A stretch of 64,000 bases of DNA from Odobenus rosmarus divergens (taxonomy: Eukaryota; Chordata; Mammalia; Carnivora; Odobenidae), in assembly GCF_000321225.1 (NCBI RefSeq), contig NW_004450464.1, forward strand, positions 3,693,281-3,757,280, read 5' to 3'. This document shows positions 33,820 through 45,440 of this stretch, in pieces. A program made the translations under genes and the position numbers. Each line of letters starts with the position of its first letter. The stretch's first letter is position 1. Below the pieces are notes generated by a model. It did no database searches. It worked only from the letters and a program-made list of their open reading frames with translations, and was not told the DNA's origin.

Positions 33820-33945
33820 CAGCGCATATTTATGGCGAGAATATGCATCTGCTATGCCTCGGGTGCTGTTCTGGGCACTAAGAAATGAAAGATAAATAAG
33901 TCTTAGTACCCAGCCTCAAAGAGCTCAAAGTCTAGCAGAAGAGAG
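33820..33945 (+). repeat. Ancient mammalian interspersed repeat fragment
   Basis: 'gggtgctgttctgggcacta' then 'cagcctcaaagagctcaaag' and 'tctagcagaagagagagg' match the widespread 'gcactgttctgggcac...ctcaaggagctcacagtctag' theme. I cannot name the family. Confidence 0.5.
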
Positions 33946-34544
33946 AGGTTGAAAAACAGATCCTCATACCATCACGTGCAACAGGCAGAGAGAGAGATCT
34001 TCAAGGTGCTGTGAGAGCTCAAAGAGGGCAATCCTTAGAGAGAAGGACTCCAATATTTATAGTAAAACTTAAAAAGTTGTTTGAAATTAGTGGAGTACTT
34101 GGCAACACATGTTCCCTGAGCAGGATCATGTGACACAGGTGCAAAAAGGAGGACCCAGGATTTGGATACCTAGTGTATTATAAGCAGGAGGGAATACAGT
34201 AACAAAAGGGAAGGAAGAAACAGAAAGCATGAGTGTGAGGGGTGAGGGAAATGGGTAAAAGAGAATGAAAACCAGAAGATCAAAGAGTGCTCAGTGACTA
34301 AGCAGAGTAGCATTGGGGTGAAGTGACAAGAAAAAGGCTTCCAGAACCATCCAAGGCTGCTTAATTCATGCCATGTTCACTTCTCCATTAGATTTGCATA
34401 AGCTTATGCCATCAATATAAATAATTTATATTATCAATTTGTTTTTTTGACGTTATTCCCAAGAATGCTAAAGAACATATTAGCTGGGTTAGAAGGCAAA
34501 TTTTTAGACAGTGGTCACTCTTTTTTTATCATAAATCTACCCTG
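33946..34544. other. Intronic sequence, nothing recognised
   Basis: Purine-rich around 34190-34290; no gene or clear repeat. Confidence 0.4.
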
Positions 34545-35075
34545 GAACCCTACTCTCTCTCCAAGCCAGCGCCTGGGTATCCAACTGCTCAATGGACATT
34601 TCCACTGAGCCTCTGACCTGTCATCCTTTCCCTTTGAAACTGGACCCCTCATTCTCCTGGGGTCCCTCTTGGCCATCATGCTTTTCACTGACTCTTTGTC
34701 TCCATGCATTTTTATTGCTGTTCTCTCTTATCTGATATTCCATCTTCTATTCCATCCACACCTCCCACTCTTTCTTCTCTACTTAGGTAACTCCCAGTAA
34801 TCCTATAGGGCCTCAAAAGCACAGCTCCAGAAAGCTACCTCTGCTCCCTTGCCCCCACCTCCCCCTCCATCCTCCCCCCAACCACCTGCCACAGGCTGAT
34901 CTAAATGCTTTCTCTTTGAGGTTCCATTGCACTGGGTACATGGTTCCTGCTTAGTGCCCATCACGCTGAATAATAGTTGCTAGTCTGCTTATTTGTTTTT
35001 TCCATGAGTCTTGTAGCTGGTAGGGACCTCATACATCACAGTTACTCAGTACTTACTTGTTGATTACATGAGCGA
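34545..35075 (+). repeat. L2 LINE 3' region
   Basis: A C/T-rich stretch with 'ctcccactctttcttctcta', 'tgagtcttgtagctggtagg' and 'acttacttgttgattacatg' follows the order of the L2 3' end in sense orientation. Diverged, non-coding. Confidence 0.55.
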
Positions 35076-36726
35076 GTCAAGAAAATAATGCGTCAAAAGT
35101 CAACAAAGTTAAGAGGTGAGAGTCTTCAGTTCTGTTGAATCTTTCCCAGTTCTTCAGTGGTTTAGCCATTCAGGAATTATGCTGCCATAAAGGATTGTTT
35201 CTGACCCATCTATCTGTAATCCCAGTGGTGCCATTATAAGCATTCTAGTTTTTAATTATTTACTTCAGTTCTCTAGCTTTTCTCTATTATGCTGATGTTA
35301 TTAGTTAACCTTTAAAAATAATCATTTTTTAAAGCCCCTCTTTTCTCAATAAACAAACAAACCAAAAAATGTAAGCCCAGACCCAGTCTTCTTGTAGCCC
35401 AGGTGTTTGTACGAAGGAGTGAACAATTTAGGAGGAATAGGGAAGAAGTTCGTTGTTCAGAAAATACCATTTTGTGATAAGGTTTAGAAAGCATTAGTTT
35501 CTTGAACACTGGATTTGGGTTTATTGATATGGATGTATATGGAATAAGGTCAGTAAATGCACAGTCTAATGCAAGTTTTGAAGAATGAATACACATTTTC
35601 TGGGTCAATTTTTATATATTTAAGACTTCTCCATAATAAATGTACGTGAAGAAAAAGGGATAAATGTATACAATATAGATGCATACAATAGACACATCTT
35701 TCTGCCAGGATGGGTTTATTCAATAAATATCCAGCAGCTTTTTCAGAATAGTCTGCTATCAAGGTAGCTGTTAGTCTTAGAGTTCTGACCCAATTCCAAA
35801 TAAGTAATTTTATTCTTCCTGCTTAAATTCCCCTACCGCTGCTACTCGACACAGAATTCTTCTTCATTTGCAGTCCCATCTGAAGTGTTACTCCATCCTG
35901 CAAAACAGCTTCGCCGACCAGTCTAAAGGTGACTGCTTTGCTATGATGAGTGAGGCAATTTTGCTATGTTAAGTGCTTTGGGGAAAAAGCACTTATAGGG
36001 CTCCCGTAGAAATGCAGCTAGTATTACTCAATGAGCCTTCCTTTCAGCCATTGTGCAGTGTGGCATTTTCAAAATGAAGAGGCCTTCCCCCATTGCAGTT
36101 TATTTATGTGATATATTCAAAATGGGTCCATTTCCCAAAGGCACCTGGGAGTATGTGTAGAAGAAATATGAAAGAAACAAAAATTAGACACAGATGAAGT
36201 TAAACAGCTAAGAGAGGCCAGTTGTGTTGCAACTTCAAACTTTGATCTAAAACTCGGAATGATCAGGAAGAATGGAAAATAATCACACCAGGTAGCTCTC
36301 AGTACATCTTCTGCCAGGCTAAATTCCTTTTTTTTTTTTTTTTTTAAAGTACAGGCAAGTTAAAGTTAAATTTTATTTTTTAATGACATTGCAGTGTGAA
36401 GGCTATTGGTCTTAATTTGACTTGGAACGTTAAACTTTCATGTGGCCCTCAGCTTACCTCCTTCCACATGTTCATAAGAAATATGAGAAAGCAACATAGA
36501 TGTCTAGATCACCAGGATGAGTACAGCACCCTCAGCGTTTGGTGGTTGAAGGATCACTAGGCAGAGAGCTGCCCTGCTCTTGGCCCAACTGTATCAACTG
36601 AATGTCTACAGATCCTGTGCAGTCTACCAACAAATGTAATAACAATCACAACTTCAAAGTAGTGATGAGCATAAAAAAATATTTAGAGATGTCTGAAACT
36701 ATAATGTGATATCAAAATGTCTGTGA
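35076..36726. other. Intronic sequence, nothing recognised
   Basis: AT-rich, with a T-run at 36329-36345. ORFs at 35312-35762 (minus) are unsupported. Confidence 0.5.
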
Positions 36727-37133
36727 TTTTTTTTATTATTATTGTTATGTTAATCACCATACATTACATCATTAGTTTTTGATGCAGTGTTCCATGATTC
36801 ATTGTTTGCCTATAACACCCAGTGCTCCATTCAGGACGCGCCCTCTTTAATACCCATCACCAGGCTAACCCATCCCCCCACCCTCCTCCCCTCTAGAACC
36901 CTCAGTTTGTTTCTCGGAGTCCATAGTCTCTCATGGTTTGTCTCCCCCTCCAATTTCGCCCCCTTCATTTTTCCCTTCCTGCTATCTTCTTCTTTTTTTT
37001 AACGTATAATATATTATTTGTTTCAGAGGTACAGGTCTGTGATTCAACAGTCTTATACAATTCATAGCGCTCACCATAGCATATACCCTCGCCAATGTCT
37101 ATCACCCAGCCACTCCACGCCTCCCACCCCTAC
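36727..37133 (-). mobile_element. Young caniform-type L1 3' UTR, antisense, 5'-truncated
   Basis: Starting from a short T-run, it reads 'ccatacattacatcattagt', 'gttccatgattcattgtttg', 'acccatcaccaggctaaccc', 'cggagtccatagtctctcat', 'ggtacaggtctgtgattcaa' and 'aatgtctatcacccagccac'. This is the reverse complement of the 3' UTR of the young L1 lineage of arctoid carnivorans as I recall it. Similarity is high and the element is truncated within the 3' UTR, so no coding part is present. Confidence 0.88.
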
Positions 37134-37920
37134 TGGGCTAAATTCTAAATGATAGCTCCAAGAGGTTCTTAGGGTAGGCAAATGTGTCCTAACTACAGAA
37201 ATCAGAGCCTCATAGACTTTGGAGGAAAAGACTTTGTGCAAGCTTATTGAATATGATTACAGGCAGCATTTAAAAGATAGCCATATTTTTGAAAAGCATA
37301 GCAAGCAATACACTAAATATGCATTTGTTTCTAGAATATATCACCTTGCTTTCTCTTAAAATCACCCATTCATTTTCTTTTGGTGGCCTCAAATTACTGT
37401 TCCCTTCCTTAGAAAGATCTCTGAGCCTGTTTTCAAGATACATGTTTGCTTTTAAAAAACAGTGGTATTATTGGTTTATAAATACCCAGAGGCGTCTTAC
37501 AGTTAATTCAGGTGTGTTAGCAGAAACAACTCGGCACATGTCTCTCTACCTCGATAAGGATGCAAATGGGAAGGCACTGTATACCAATTTTTGGAGTGTC
37601 GACTCTATCATCAAACAGTAGATACTCATTCTGAATTTTTTTCTACTTCTATCATAAGCAAGCCTACATTGTCTCTGTCTTTTTATCTTAAAGCCTTACA
37701 TAGATAATTAAAGAAAATAAGAGAGAATTTTCCAGGAAAACATCAAGGTCTTTGACGTTGGATGTTTTATGTGACCAAGATAACAAAGACTGACTTCACT
37801 GAGGAGCAGCTCTCAAATTTTGCAAATTATTGTAATGTTTTGATTAATTCTGCAAGCATTTCTGGGACTTTCACATTGACTTTTGAGTATGTATATATTT
37901 TTAAATCTTTTTAAATGCTT
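37134..37920. other. Intronic sequence, nothing recognised
   Basis: The 110-codon ORF at 37289-37621 has no domain, splice support or family resemblance. Confidence 0.45.
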
Positions 37921-37924
37921 AGAA

Positions 37925-38110
37925 GCACAGAGAGTAATGGTTACAAGTCTAGAAGTTGGAGTCTCATGGATCGAGGTCGACATCCGGCTCCATTCTCAAT
38001 ATGGAAACTCTGGCTTCATTAAGTTGATTTTCTATAAAATGGGGCTAAGCACAACATCTACCTCTGAGAATCCAAGGATTAAATGAGATACTGCATGTAC
38101 CACCTGTGGC
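37925..38110 (+). repeat. MIR SINE, nearly complete
   Basis: 'gagtaatggttacaagtcta', 'tggatcgaggtcgacatccg', 'tataaaatggggctaagcac' and 'aaggattaaatgagatactg' follow MIR from its tRNA-like head to the 3' half. Confidence 0.85.
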
Positions 38111-39178
38111 AACATAGGAAGTGAGTGTTATCTGGTGGCCGGGCAACAGCTGAGCTACGTGTTTGCCTTCCAGTCTGAGTCAATGACAACCTGCTGATCC
38201 TCTTTGCATCCGTACCTAAATCTTTCACTCCCATCTACTCCAGAGGTCCGAAATCATCTAACAGGATCATTCACACAGCTTGTTAATACTGCCCCCAAAT
38301 TTCAAAGTCCTGCTTCCCTTGCATTGCAGTTTTAAGTTGGATTTGGGACCTCTGACCCATGTTCCTCTGACTGGCTTTTCAGAAGTCACTGGTGGATTCC
38401 AACTGTTTTGTTTTTTTTCTTTTTTTTTTTAAGTTCTACCTTTTTATACCCAGTTTTCTTTCCTTTACCATTATTTTGAGAGGAAAAGTTCTTAAGAATG
38501 GAGCTAAAAGTCAAAGCCAAGTCTTTCTGTGACAGGGCACACAGCTCTCCATTCCTTCTACATTCTCCCAATGTGGACGGCTTGTGCTTGCTTCCATGGG
38601 CTGCATCTTATCTGCATCCCCGTAGCTTTTCTTCCTCTGTGCCACCTGTGCCCTTCACTCTGACGCTGACCGAACACCTCTGTCTCCTGTTGCCTGCTCC
38701 TTGGGTCAAACTCCTAGACCAGTGGCCCCGCCCCCTTGCTCTTTGGTTTATCTGCCAACTGCGCATGTGCAGATGCTGAAAATGGTGCAAGTTGCTGAAA
38801 ATGATCCAGATGCTCCAGGATGCTCCTTCCGAGACGTCCTAGAGCCGTAGGTCCATATGGCTTTGAAACTAGAATGCCCATGAGATACCTACGAGCATAA
38901 ACATTTAACTTTACAGGTGGGAATGAATAACCTCAGTGTCACACTTGTAGGTTGTGGTGGAGGCACTGGAACCTATGTCGCCTTTTTATGCATTTAAGCC
39001 CCTTTACAATCGCAAGGGAAAACAAACAATTCCTTTAATTCAAAATTTTTAAATTTAAAAATACAGTATCATCATAAATGTCTGCCTTTTAAATGTAGGA
39101 GGTCTATGAAATGGTAGAATCAGAGCTATTTCTCTTACCTTCATTTAGCTCTCTACATTAAGAATACTTCCCCTTATT
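38111..39178. other. Intronic sequence, nothing recognised
   Basis: The overlapping 61-, 93- and 60-codon ORFs at 38386-38790 sit on opposite strands. The (t)n run at 38420-38430 yields a poly-Lys artefact. No gene is supported. Confidence 0.45.
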
Positions 39179-39192
39179 AAAGTCTAAGCTTT

Positions 39193-39389
39193 GGGGCGCC
39201 TTGGTGGCTCAGTCGTTAAGCATCTGCCTTCGGCCCAGGTCATGATCCCGGGGTCCTGAGATCGAGCCCCACATCGGGCTCCCTGCTCTGCCTGCTTCTC
39301 CCTCTCCCACTCCCCCTGCTTGTGTTCCCTCTCTCGCTGTTTTTCTGTCAAATAAATAAATAAAATCTTAAGAAAAAAATAATAAAAAT
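39193..39389 (+). mobile_element. Carnivore SINE, left partner of an inverted pair
   Basis: Starts 'ggggcgccttggtggctcag', has 'gagatcgagccccacatcgg', a short CT-rich body and an A-rich tail. The target-site duplication 'aaagtctaagcttt'/'aaagtctgagcttt' lies at about 39179-39192 and 39390-39403 with one mismatch. Confidence 0.95.
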
Positions 39390-39440
39390 AAAGTCTGAGC
39401 TTTTTGTATTTATCAGAAGAAATGTATGCTTGTTCTACCT

Positions 39441-39642
39441 CTTTTTTTTTTTTAAGATTTCTTTATTTGCGAGAGAGAGAGAGCGGCGGGGAGAGGCAGA
39501 GGGAGAAGGAGAGAGAGAATCTCAAGCAGACTCCTCGCTGAGCACGGAGCCAGATGTGGGCTCGATCCCACGACCCTGAGATCATGACCTGAGATGAAAT
39601 CAAAAGTCCACAGCTTAACTGACTGAGCCCCCCAGGCACCCC
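39441..39642 (-). mobile_element. Carnivore SINE, right partner of an inverted pair
   Basis: Reverse orientation: poly-T and 'aagatttctttatttgcgag' first, 'gggctcgatcccacgaccct' and 'gagatcatgacctgag' in the middle, and 'gactgagccccccaggcacc' at the end. A possible duplication is 'tgttctacct' (39431-39440) and 'tgttctgctt' (39643-39652). It lies only ~50 bases from the opposite-strand SINE at 39193-39389. Confidence 0.95.
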
Positions 39643-39652
39643 TGTTCTGCTT

Positions 39653-40725
39653 ACTTCTTAAATGAATAAATAGTTGTTAATTTAAAGAAATCTATCTTAA
39701 GATGGTAATCAGAAGAAATAGGTACAAATCAGAGGTAGGAACTATATTTATTTTATAGCAATGCAAAAATGAATAGGAACCCACAAAGCCAACTATGATA
39801 GAATGGTTACAGAAATTTAGAATGCACTGAAGACATAAAATATGGTATAGTCACTAAAAGGTTGTTTTCTTGGATATAGTGGGAGACATCTAGCTATGTG
39901 CTATTGAATTGAAAGTAAAAGGGGGAAACTGCATTTAGCCTGACCCCAATACTATTCATATTAGAATAACACTGGGAAGGAAGTACCAAAAATATTATCC
40001 ATAGTTATCTCTGTCTTCGTAGATAGTAGAGGATTTTTATTCTCTTCTTTTTCCCAAATTTTATATAACAAACATACATAAACAGACACTCAGTGGAAAT
40101 GTCCAGTGTGCAGTTGGATATCTACTCCCTGGTTAGGAGAGAGTTGGGATCCAGGGTAGATTTATGATAAAAAGGGACTGAGTACTGACTAAAAACTTTC
40201 CCTCCAATTCAGCTAATAGGTGCTTCAGCATAAAAAGAAATCTAATAAGAAAATAGTTACATCTTTCTGAAAACCAAATAAGGGAATTTACCTTTAATTT
40301 TATGGCTGATGTCAAATAGTCCTTCCCCAGTGATACGCATGTTCTGAGAACAGAAAAACCACTGCACTCTCCCTAATCAATGAGATTACGTTTCAGTGAT
40401 AAGTTCTAGAAAAACCTGCACCCCAAACACTAATAAGAGAAGGCCCAGAAAGAGAAAGTGTGTACCCAGCTTGACTACGAGAGCATCTGCATGAAGTCCC
40501 CAAGAGCACTTGTCTGCTTGACACAGCCTCATGAAGAAGCAGAGCCAGAGTAGCATGGTGTTGATGCCCTTGGTGTAGCCCGTGACTCCCCTGCCTCACC
40601 CTTGTTAACTGCACAGATACACGCTGTGGCCCACCTACCTGAGACTCAAGCAGGTCTCCTTGGCTAGAGTGACAAGTTCAAGCAATTCCTTGGTGTTCTG
40701 GCCTACTACGAACAGCACCTACCCT
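39653..40725. other. Intronic sequence, nothing recognised
   Basis: AT-rich, no exon or named repeat. Confidence 0.45.
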
Positions 40726-40729
40726 AACC

Positions 40730-40890
40730 ACCCACAAGCCATGAGACCTTGGGCAAGCTCTTTGACCTCTAGGGTCTTAGCCTCCACGACCATTAAAGGA
40801 AATAGTAGTACTTCCTACAGCACGGTATTGTTGTAAAAATAAAACAAAGTTCTCTGCCCTAAAGCTCTTAGAATAGTACCAGGCCCAGGC
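40730..40890 (+). repeat. MIR SINE
   Basis: 'gagaccttgggcaagctctt', 'tgacctctagggtcttagcc' and 'agaatagtaccaggcccagg' fit MIR in sense orientation. Confidence 0.8.
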
Positions 40891-40938
40891 TCATTGAAAA
40901 TGTTGCCTAAATACCCACTCTTTCTCTATCATGGACTT

Positions 40939-41098
40939 TCTTCTCTCTCTCTCTCTCTCCTTCTCTCTCCCTCTCTCTCTCCTTTTCCCTCTCTCCCTCT
41001 CTCTCTCACTCTCTTCCCCTCTCTCTCCTCTCTCCCTCTCCTCCCCCTCCCCCTCCCTGTCCGTCTCTCTTTCTCTCCCCCACTTTTTCCCCTCCTCC
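40939..41098 (+). repeat. (CT)n-rich polypyrimidine tract
   Basis: About 160 bases with hardly a purine, mostly tct/ctc units. Low-complexity ORFs of 69-118 codons (Ser/Leu/Pro on +, Arg/Glu on -) are artefacts of this tract. Such tracts can form triplex (H-DNA) and are polymorphic in length. Confidence 0.95.
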
Positions 41099-42054
41099 AC
41101 CAGGTTAGAAAATGATCTTTATCTTCACCGTGGAGCATATGTTGAAGATAACTCGAAACAAGATGTAAAGACAGAAGAAATAATAAAATGTTATCTTGCC
41201 ATTTCATGGGCAAATCAGAGATGAGAAGAGATGAAGTCATCACCTCCCAAAATGAGGGTGGTTTTTTTTTTCTTTTCCTAAACAATCCAGCTTTTTTTCT
41301 TTAGGTCTAGTGACCCATGATACAGGGCAGACTGCCCTTTTTTTTTTTCATTTTCCTTTTGGTTCACATGGCACTGAGCAACAAAATAATAAAAAATATA
41401 TATTTTTTTAATAATACCAGTACACACACAAGTAGGAGAGAAGGGCTCCCATTGCTTGCTGAATCACTCACTAATCACTCCGTTCGGACCCAGCAGGGAA
41501 ATCTGACAACACACCTGACTTTTCATTTATTTATTTTTTATTGGTTCTGGGAGAGGTTTGCGATTCATTCCATGTAGGTTGCAAGCCCTTGTGCTACAGG
41601 AACAAATGGTCTCTGGGGTTATTTGCTTTATTAACTTTTAGGGCAAAGGAGGGAGAAATAGGAGAATTGCTTTAACTGCAATATACTGGCAAAAAGTTTG
41701 GACTTTTTTAGTTTATTGACATCCGAAATGCTTTTGCTGGTTGTGTTTCTTAATAATAGGTTGGCTGGTTGTACAGAAGGAATCAGTACGATGGAGTAGA
41801 AAGAGCTTGTTGAAAGAACAGCCCTGCCATTGTGCCCAGCCCAATCACTAGAGCCCTCGTGCCCCTGGGACTCAGTGACCTTCTCTGTAAAATAAAAGGG
41901 TCAGATCAGGTATTGTCCTCTTTCAGTAAAAGGGTTTATGACTTCATGGATGATGGTGAACTCAAACCTTTAGTATTAATTTTGTTGGGAAATGAAAGGA
42001 CTTGTGTCTCCATAAAGATACGATAATCATAATATAATAATAAAAATATATTAT
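41099..42054. other. Intronic sequence with a possible MIR fragment
   Basis: 'gggactcagtgaccttctct' and 'gtaaaataaaagggtcagat' at 41868-41908 may be a sense MIR. The rest shows only T- and A-runs. Confidence 0.4.
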
Positions 42055-42175
42055 GCTGTGGGCCCAGTGTTACATCTAATTCCCACAGTGACATAGGAAG
42101 AGCTCCCATGATAACAGAGGACACCAAGGATGACAACAGTGAAGTAATTTGCCCGGGGTCACAGAGCCTATGACT
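42055..42175 (-). repeat. MIR SINE remnant, antisense
   Basis: 'gggcccagtgttacatctaa', 'tgaagtaatttgcccggggt' and 'cacagagcctatgac' follow the MIR reverse complement. Confidence 0.7.
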
Positions 42176-42746
42176 CTCTACGAGTGCTTTTTATGTTTGT
42201 CAAGGACAATGCAGGATCATGGTGCCCACCTTGAAAGAGCACAGTCCCTGAGGGAGGCTTAAAGAAAAGCTTAATTGCGACAAAGAAAGAAGGAGAAAAA
42301 TCTTAGGACAAAAATGCTCTATCTTTATCATGTACGGTTTCTCTTTCAATATTCTCTTTAAAAGTGAAGCACTTGTAATTTAGTGAATAACAAAACAGTA
42401 GGTAAGCACATCGATGCTATTTGAGCAATTTCAATGCCCAGTATATTGGATAGAGGGAGAAAGAACAAAGGTTTTGGTCCAAAGGATGCTGTTTTTCTTC
42501 TTTGGGTTCTTGTTTCCTAAACTATAAAACCAACTGGTTGGCCCAAATCATTCTACTAGATACCAAAACCCTGTGGAGGCACCAAAAACATAAAGGTAAA
42601 GATAGTTCTTCTGTGAGAAAGACCTTAAAAAATTCTTTGCCCCTTAATCCTGAAATTCATCACCAAGGCAAAGATGGTTAGGTTGATGTGAGTTATTTGG
42701 ACGTTCATAGCTACGAATGACATAAAAAATTATTCATATGAAGAAT
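42176..42746. other. Intronic sequence, nothing recognised
   Basis: No gene or named repeat. Confidence 0.45.
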
Positions 42747-42755
42747 CAGCAATAA

Positions 42756-42931
42756 TTTTTTTAAAAGATTTTATTTATTCATTTGAGACAGAGATACAGA
42801 GAGAGAGAGAGTATGAGCAGGGGGAGAGGCAGAAACAGGTTCCCCACTGAGCCAGGAGCCCAATGCAGGATCCTGGGATCAAGACCTAAGCCGAAGGCAG
42901 ACATTTAACCATCTGAGCCACCCAGGCGCCC
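42756..42931 (-). mobile_element. Carnivore SINE, antisense
   Basis: T-rich start with 'aaagattttatttattcatt', (ga)n, 'gatcctgggatcaagaccta' and a terminal 'gagccacccaggcgcc'. The target-site duplication 'cagcaataa' is at 42747-42755 and 42932-42940. Confidence 0.96.
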
Positions 42932-42940
42932 CAGCAATAA

Positions 42941-44089
42941 AAATTTACATAAAGGATTATGGTTGGTAGTATACACTTTGATGTCCATCAAATTCATGAT
43001 TTACAAGGCCCACTCTTTCTGACTTGTGATATAACTAAACATCTCAAAGATATAATATAACATTGAGATGATGCTGGCATGAATATATTACATTTTTATG
43101 AAATGCAATGTATCATTCTACTAACAAGAAACCAACATCAGAAAATGAGTCCTGGAGGTTCCAATTTCTTTACTGCGCTGGGAGTACTGGGGAATTATTT
43201 CTCCCACAATTTGCATTTCCTTTTACAGTGTAGAAGCAAAATAAATGTCTTTGTTTGTACTGGTTTCAGAATTAAATCAGTTTGTATATCTGTTCTCTCC
43301 TCCTCTTCCTGGATTTGGTTTCAAAGTAAACAGTTATCTTCATTAAATTCTCTTTTATTTGGCTTAAGTTCTTTAGTTACTGTAATTATTCTGGGTGGCT
43401 GTCCCTGTTTTATTTTTGTATCAAATATCTGTGCACTATTTTAAACTGCATTTAATTGGCTCATTTCCATTTTCTATTATTTACCTCACTTTGTGGTACT
43501 GATTTCTGTGGCTAGATCTGACTTATATCATGGTCTGTTTTGTATATATATTTTTTATGAACCTAAACACTGTACAGGCTTGGCAAAATTAAAGAAAAAA
43601 ATCATTAATTTGGTACTTAGTGAATGTGCTCAAATTATAGGGAAGAAACAAATATGACATTTATCACAGAGATTGTTTTGAAAGTTAATGGCAAACTTGG
43701 ACTCTTGCAACAGGAATTACCTTGTTTGGTAAAGCCAGATATGTCAACAGCATTTTTTTTTTTTAGATTAACCTAGAAATGACCTCTGACAGAAAGAAAA
43801 CCAGCCATACTTTTCAATTTCAAGCTAAAAGATCTAAAAAGTTATTTCTACCTAATAAAAAAGTACAATAAGATTCTAAATTCCCACAGAAACTCTTCAT
43901 CTACCTTATAACACATCAAAAGCCACCAAGGGGCTATTTATCCTGCAGGCCAGCACTAATAAAATTTTGTAGGCATTTGTGATGGTGCACATAGCAGGGA
44001 AATAGACAGGCAGAGTTTTCAGGCAGGGAGGAGGAGAGTAACTTAGCTTTTAAGTTTCGGGAAGAAAATACAGAGAGATTTTTTTAAAT
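42941..44089. other. Intronic sequence, nothing recognised
   Basis: AT-rich. The 121-codon ORF at 43079-43444 (+) is hydrophobic, as expected from T-rich DNA, and has no family resemblance. Confidence 0.45.
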
Positions 44090-44780
44090 TGTTCCAATAA
44101 TTTATTTAATAAATGTTCATTTCACAACTCTTTGGATCCCAGTCTTGTTCTAGGGTTTGGGACAACAGAAGGGAACAAGAAAAATGAAAGACATGCCCTC
44201 CTGAGGATTACAAAATAGTGGGGGAAAGAGGGACCAGAGCAAATATAAACGTAATAATTCAGCAAGTGTTAAGTGCTGTCAGGAATACAGCAATCAGGGA
44301 CGCCTGGGTGACACAGTCAGTTAAGCATCGTCTGCCTTTGGCTCAGGTCGTGATCCCGGGGTCCTGGGATGAAGTCCTACGTCAGGCTTCCTGCGGGCTC
44401 CCTGCTCAGCAGGGAGCCTGTTTCTCCTCTGCCTTCTGCTCACCCTGCTTGTGTGCTCTCTGTCTCTCTCTCTGACAAATAAATAAATCTTTAAAAAAAA
44501 GACAGAGAGAGAATACAGCAACCAGATAAGAGTGTCTGGGAGTTTGTAGGGTCTTTAGAGAAGATTTTTCTAAGAGATGGCATTGGGTGGAGACCAGCAG
44601 AAAATAAGATATGCAGATATTTGGGGGAGCGTATTCAAAGAGGAAAGAACAAACCATAAACGCACAGGCCCTGAGACAGGAGAGCGCCTGGCCTACGTTC
44701 ACAGAACAGCAAGGAAGCTAGTAAACAAAAATGTGAGCAGAAGTAGATTAGGTTCAGAGAGGTGAACTTGGAAAGGAGAA
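44090..44780 (+). repeat. Ancient mammalian interspersed repeat, split by a SINE
   Basis: Before the SINE: 'ttgttctagggtttgggaca', 'acatgccctcctgaggatta' and 'agtgttaagtgctgtcagg'. After it: 'acgcacaggccctgagacag', 'gagagcgcctggcctacgtt' and 'aacagcaaggaagctag'. The order matches a common old repeat ('aaggccctgaggcaggagagagcctggc...') whose formal name I cannot give. The stretch 45770-45833 may be its continuation. Confidence 0.55.
44297..44510 (+). mobile_element. Carnivore SINE inserted in an ancient repeat
   Basis: Starts 'gggacgcctgggtgacacag', includes 'gtcgtgatcccggggtcctg' and ends in (aaat)n, poly-A and (ga)n. Flanked by 'gaatacagcaatca' (44283-44296) and 'gaatacagcaacca' (44511-44524), one mismatch in fourteen. 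Confidence 0.95.
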
Positions 44781-44799
44781 AGCTTGCATAATATGACAC

Positions 44800-45440
44800 A
44801 AGACCAAGAAAACCGAGACAAACGAATGATAAATTGGACTATCAAAAACTTAAAATTTCTGCAGAGCAGAAAACCATGAACTAAGTCAAAAGATAAATAG
44901 CAACCAGTGAGGGAAAATGGTACTTCATGTCACCAAAGGGCTGGTGTCTTTACTGTATTTTTTTTTTTTTTTGGCAAAAGACATTTCCTTATATCAATAT
45001 GAGTTAATAACCCAACAGAAAAATGCGTGAGCCAAGAATATGAAGGGAAAAAGCAATAGAAATGGTATCTAAGCATATTCAAGGATGTGCAAACTTCCTT
45101 CAAATAAGGGAAATTCAAGTCAAAACCACACCGAGGTGCCAATTTCTCACCCTATCAGATTGGTAAACATCCAACTGTTTGATCTTAACAACATCTAAAA
45201 GTTTGAGACCTAGAGAATCAGACGCTGTCGTGTATTGCCATCGGGAATGTAAAATAGGTACAGCCTTTACAGAGAGAACTTTGGCACTATCAAAACTTTA
45301 AATGCCAAAATATTTTCGACCTAGCAGTTGAACTTCTAGGACTTAACCAACAGACTTATTTGCACATGCATTATATGAATTTTGTGCAAGGATACTCACT
45401 GTGGCATTATTTGTAATAGCAGGAAACCACAAGACATATT
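44800..45440 (+). mobile_element. Old L1/HAL1-type LINE fragment
   Basis: 'actatcaaaaacttaaaatt', 'gggaaattcaagtcaaaacc', 'gattggtaaacatccaactg', 'cagttgaacttctaggactt' and 'ggcattatttgtaatagcag' are collinear with the C-terminal ORF2 region and 3' part of old L1M/HAL1 elements. It is too decayed for any open frame. A poly-T (44958-44971) interrupts it. Confidence 0.7.

Noticed and set aside
40891..41285. Arg/Glu-rich or Ser/Leu/Pro-rich ORFs of 69-118 codons
   Set aside because: Simple translations of the (CT)n tract.
43079..43444. 121-codon hydrophobic + strand ORF resembling a membrane protein
   Set aside because: Hydrophobicity follows from T-rich codons; no start context, splice sites or family similarity.
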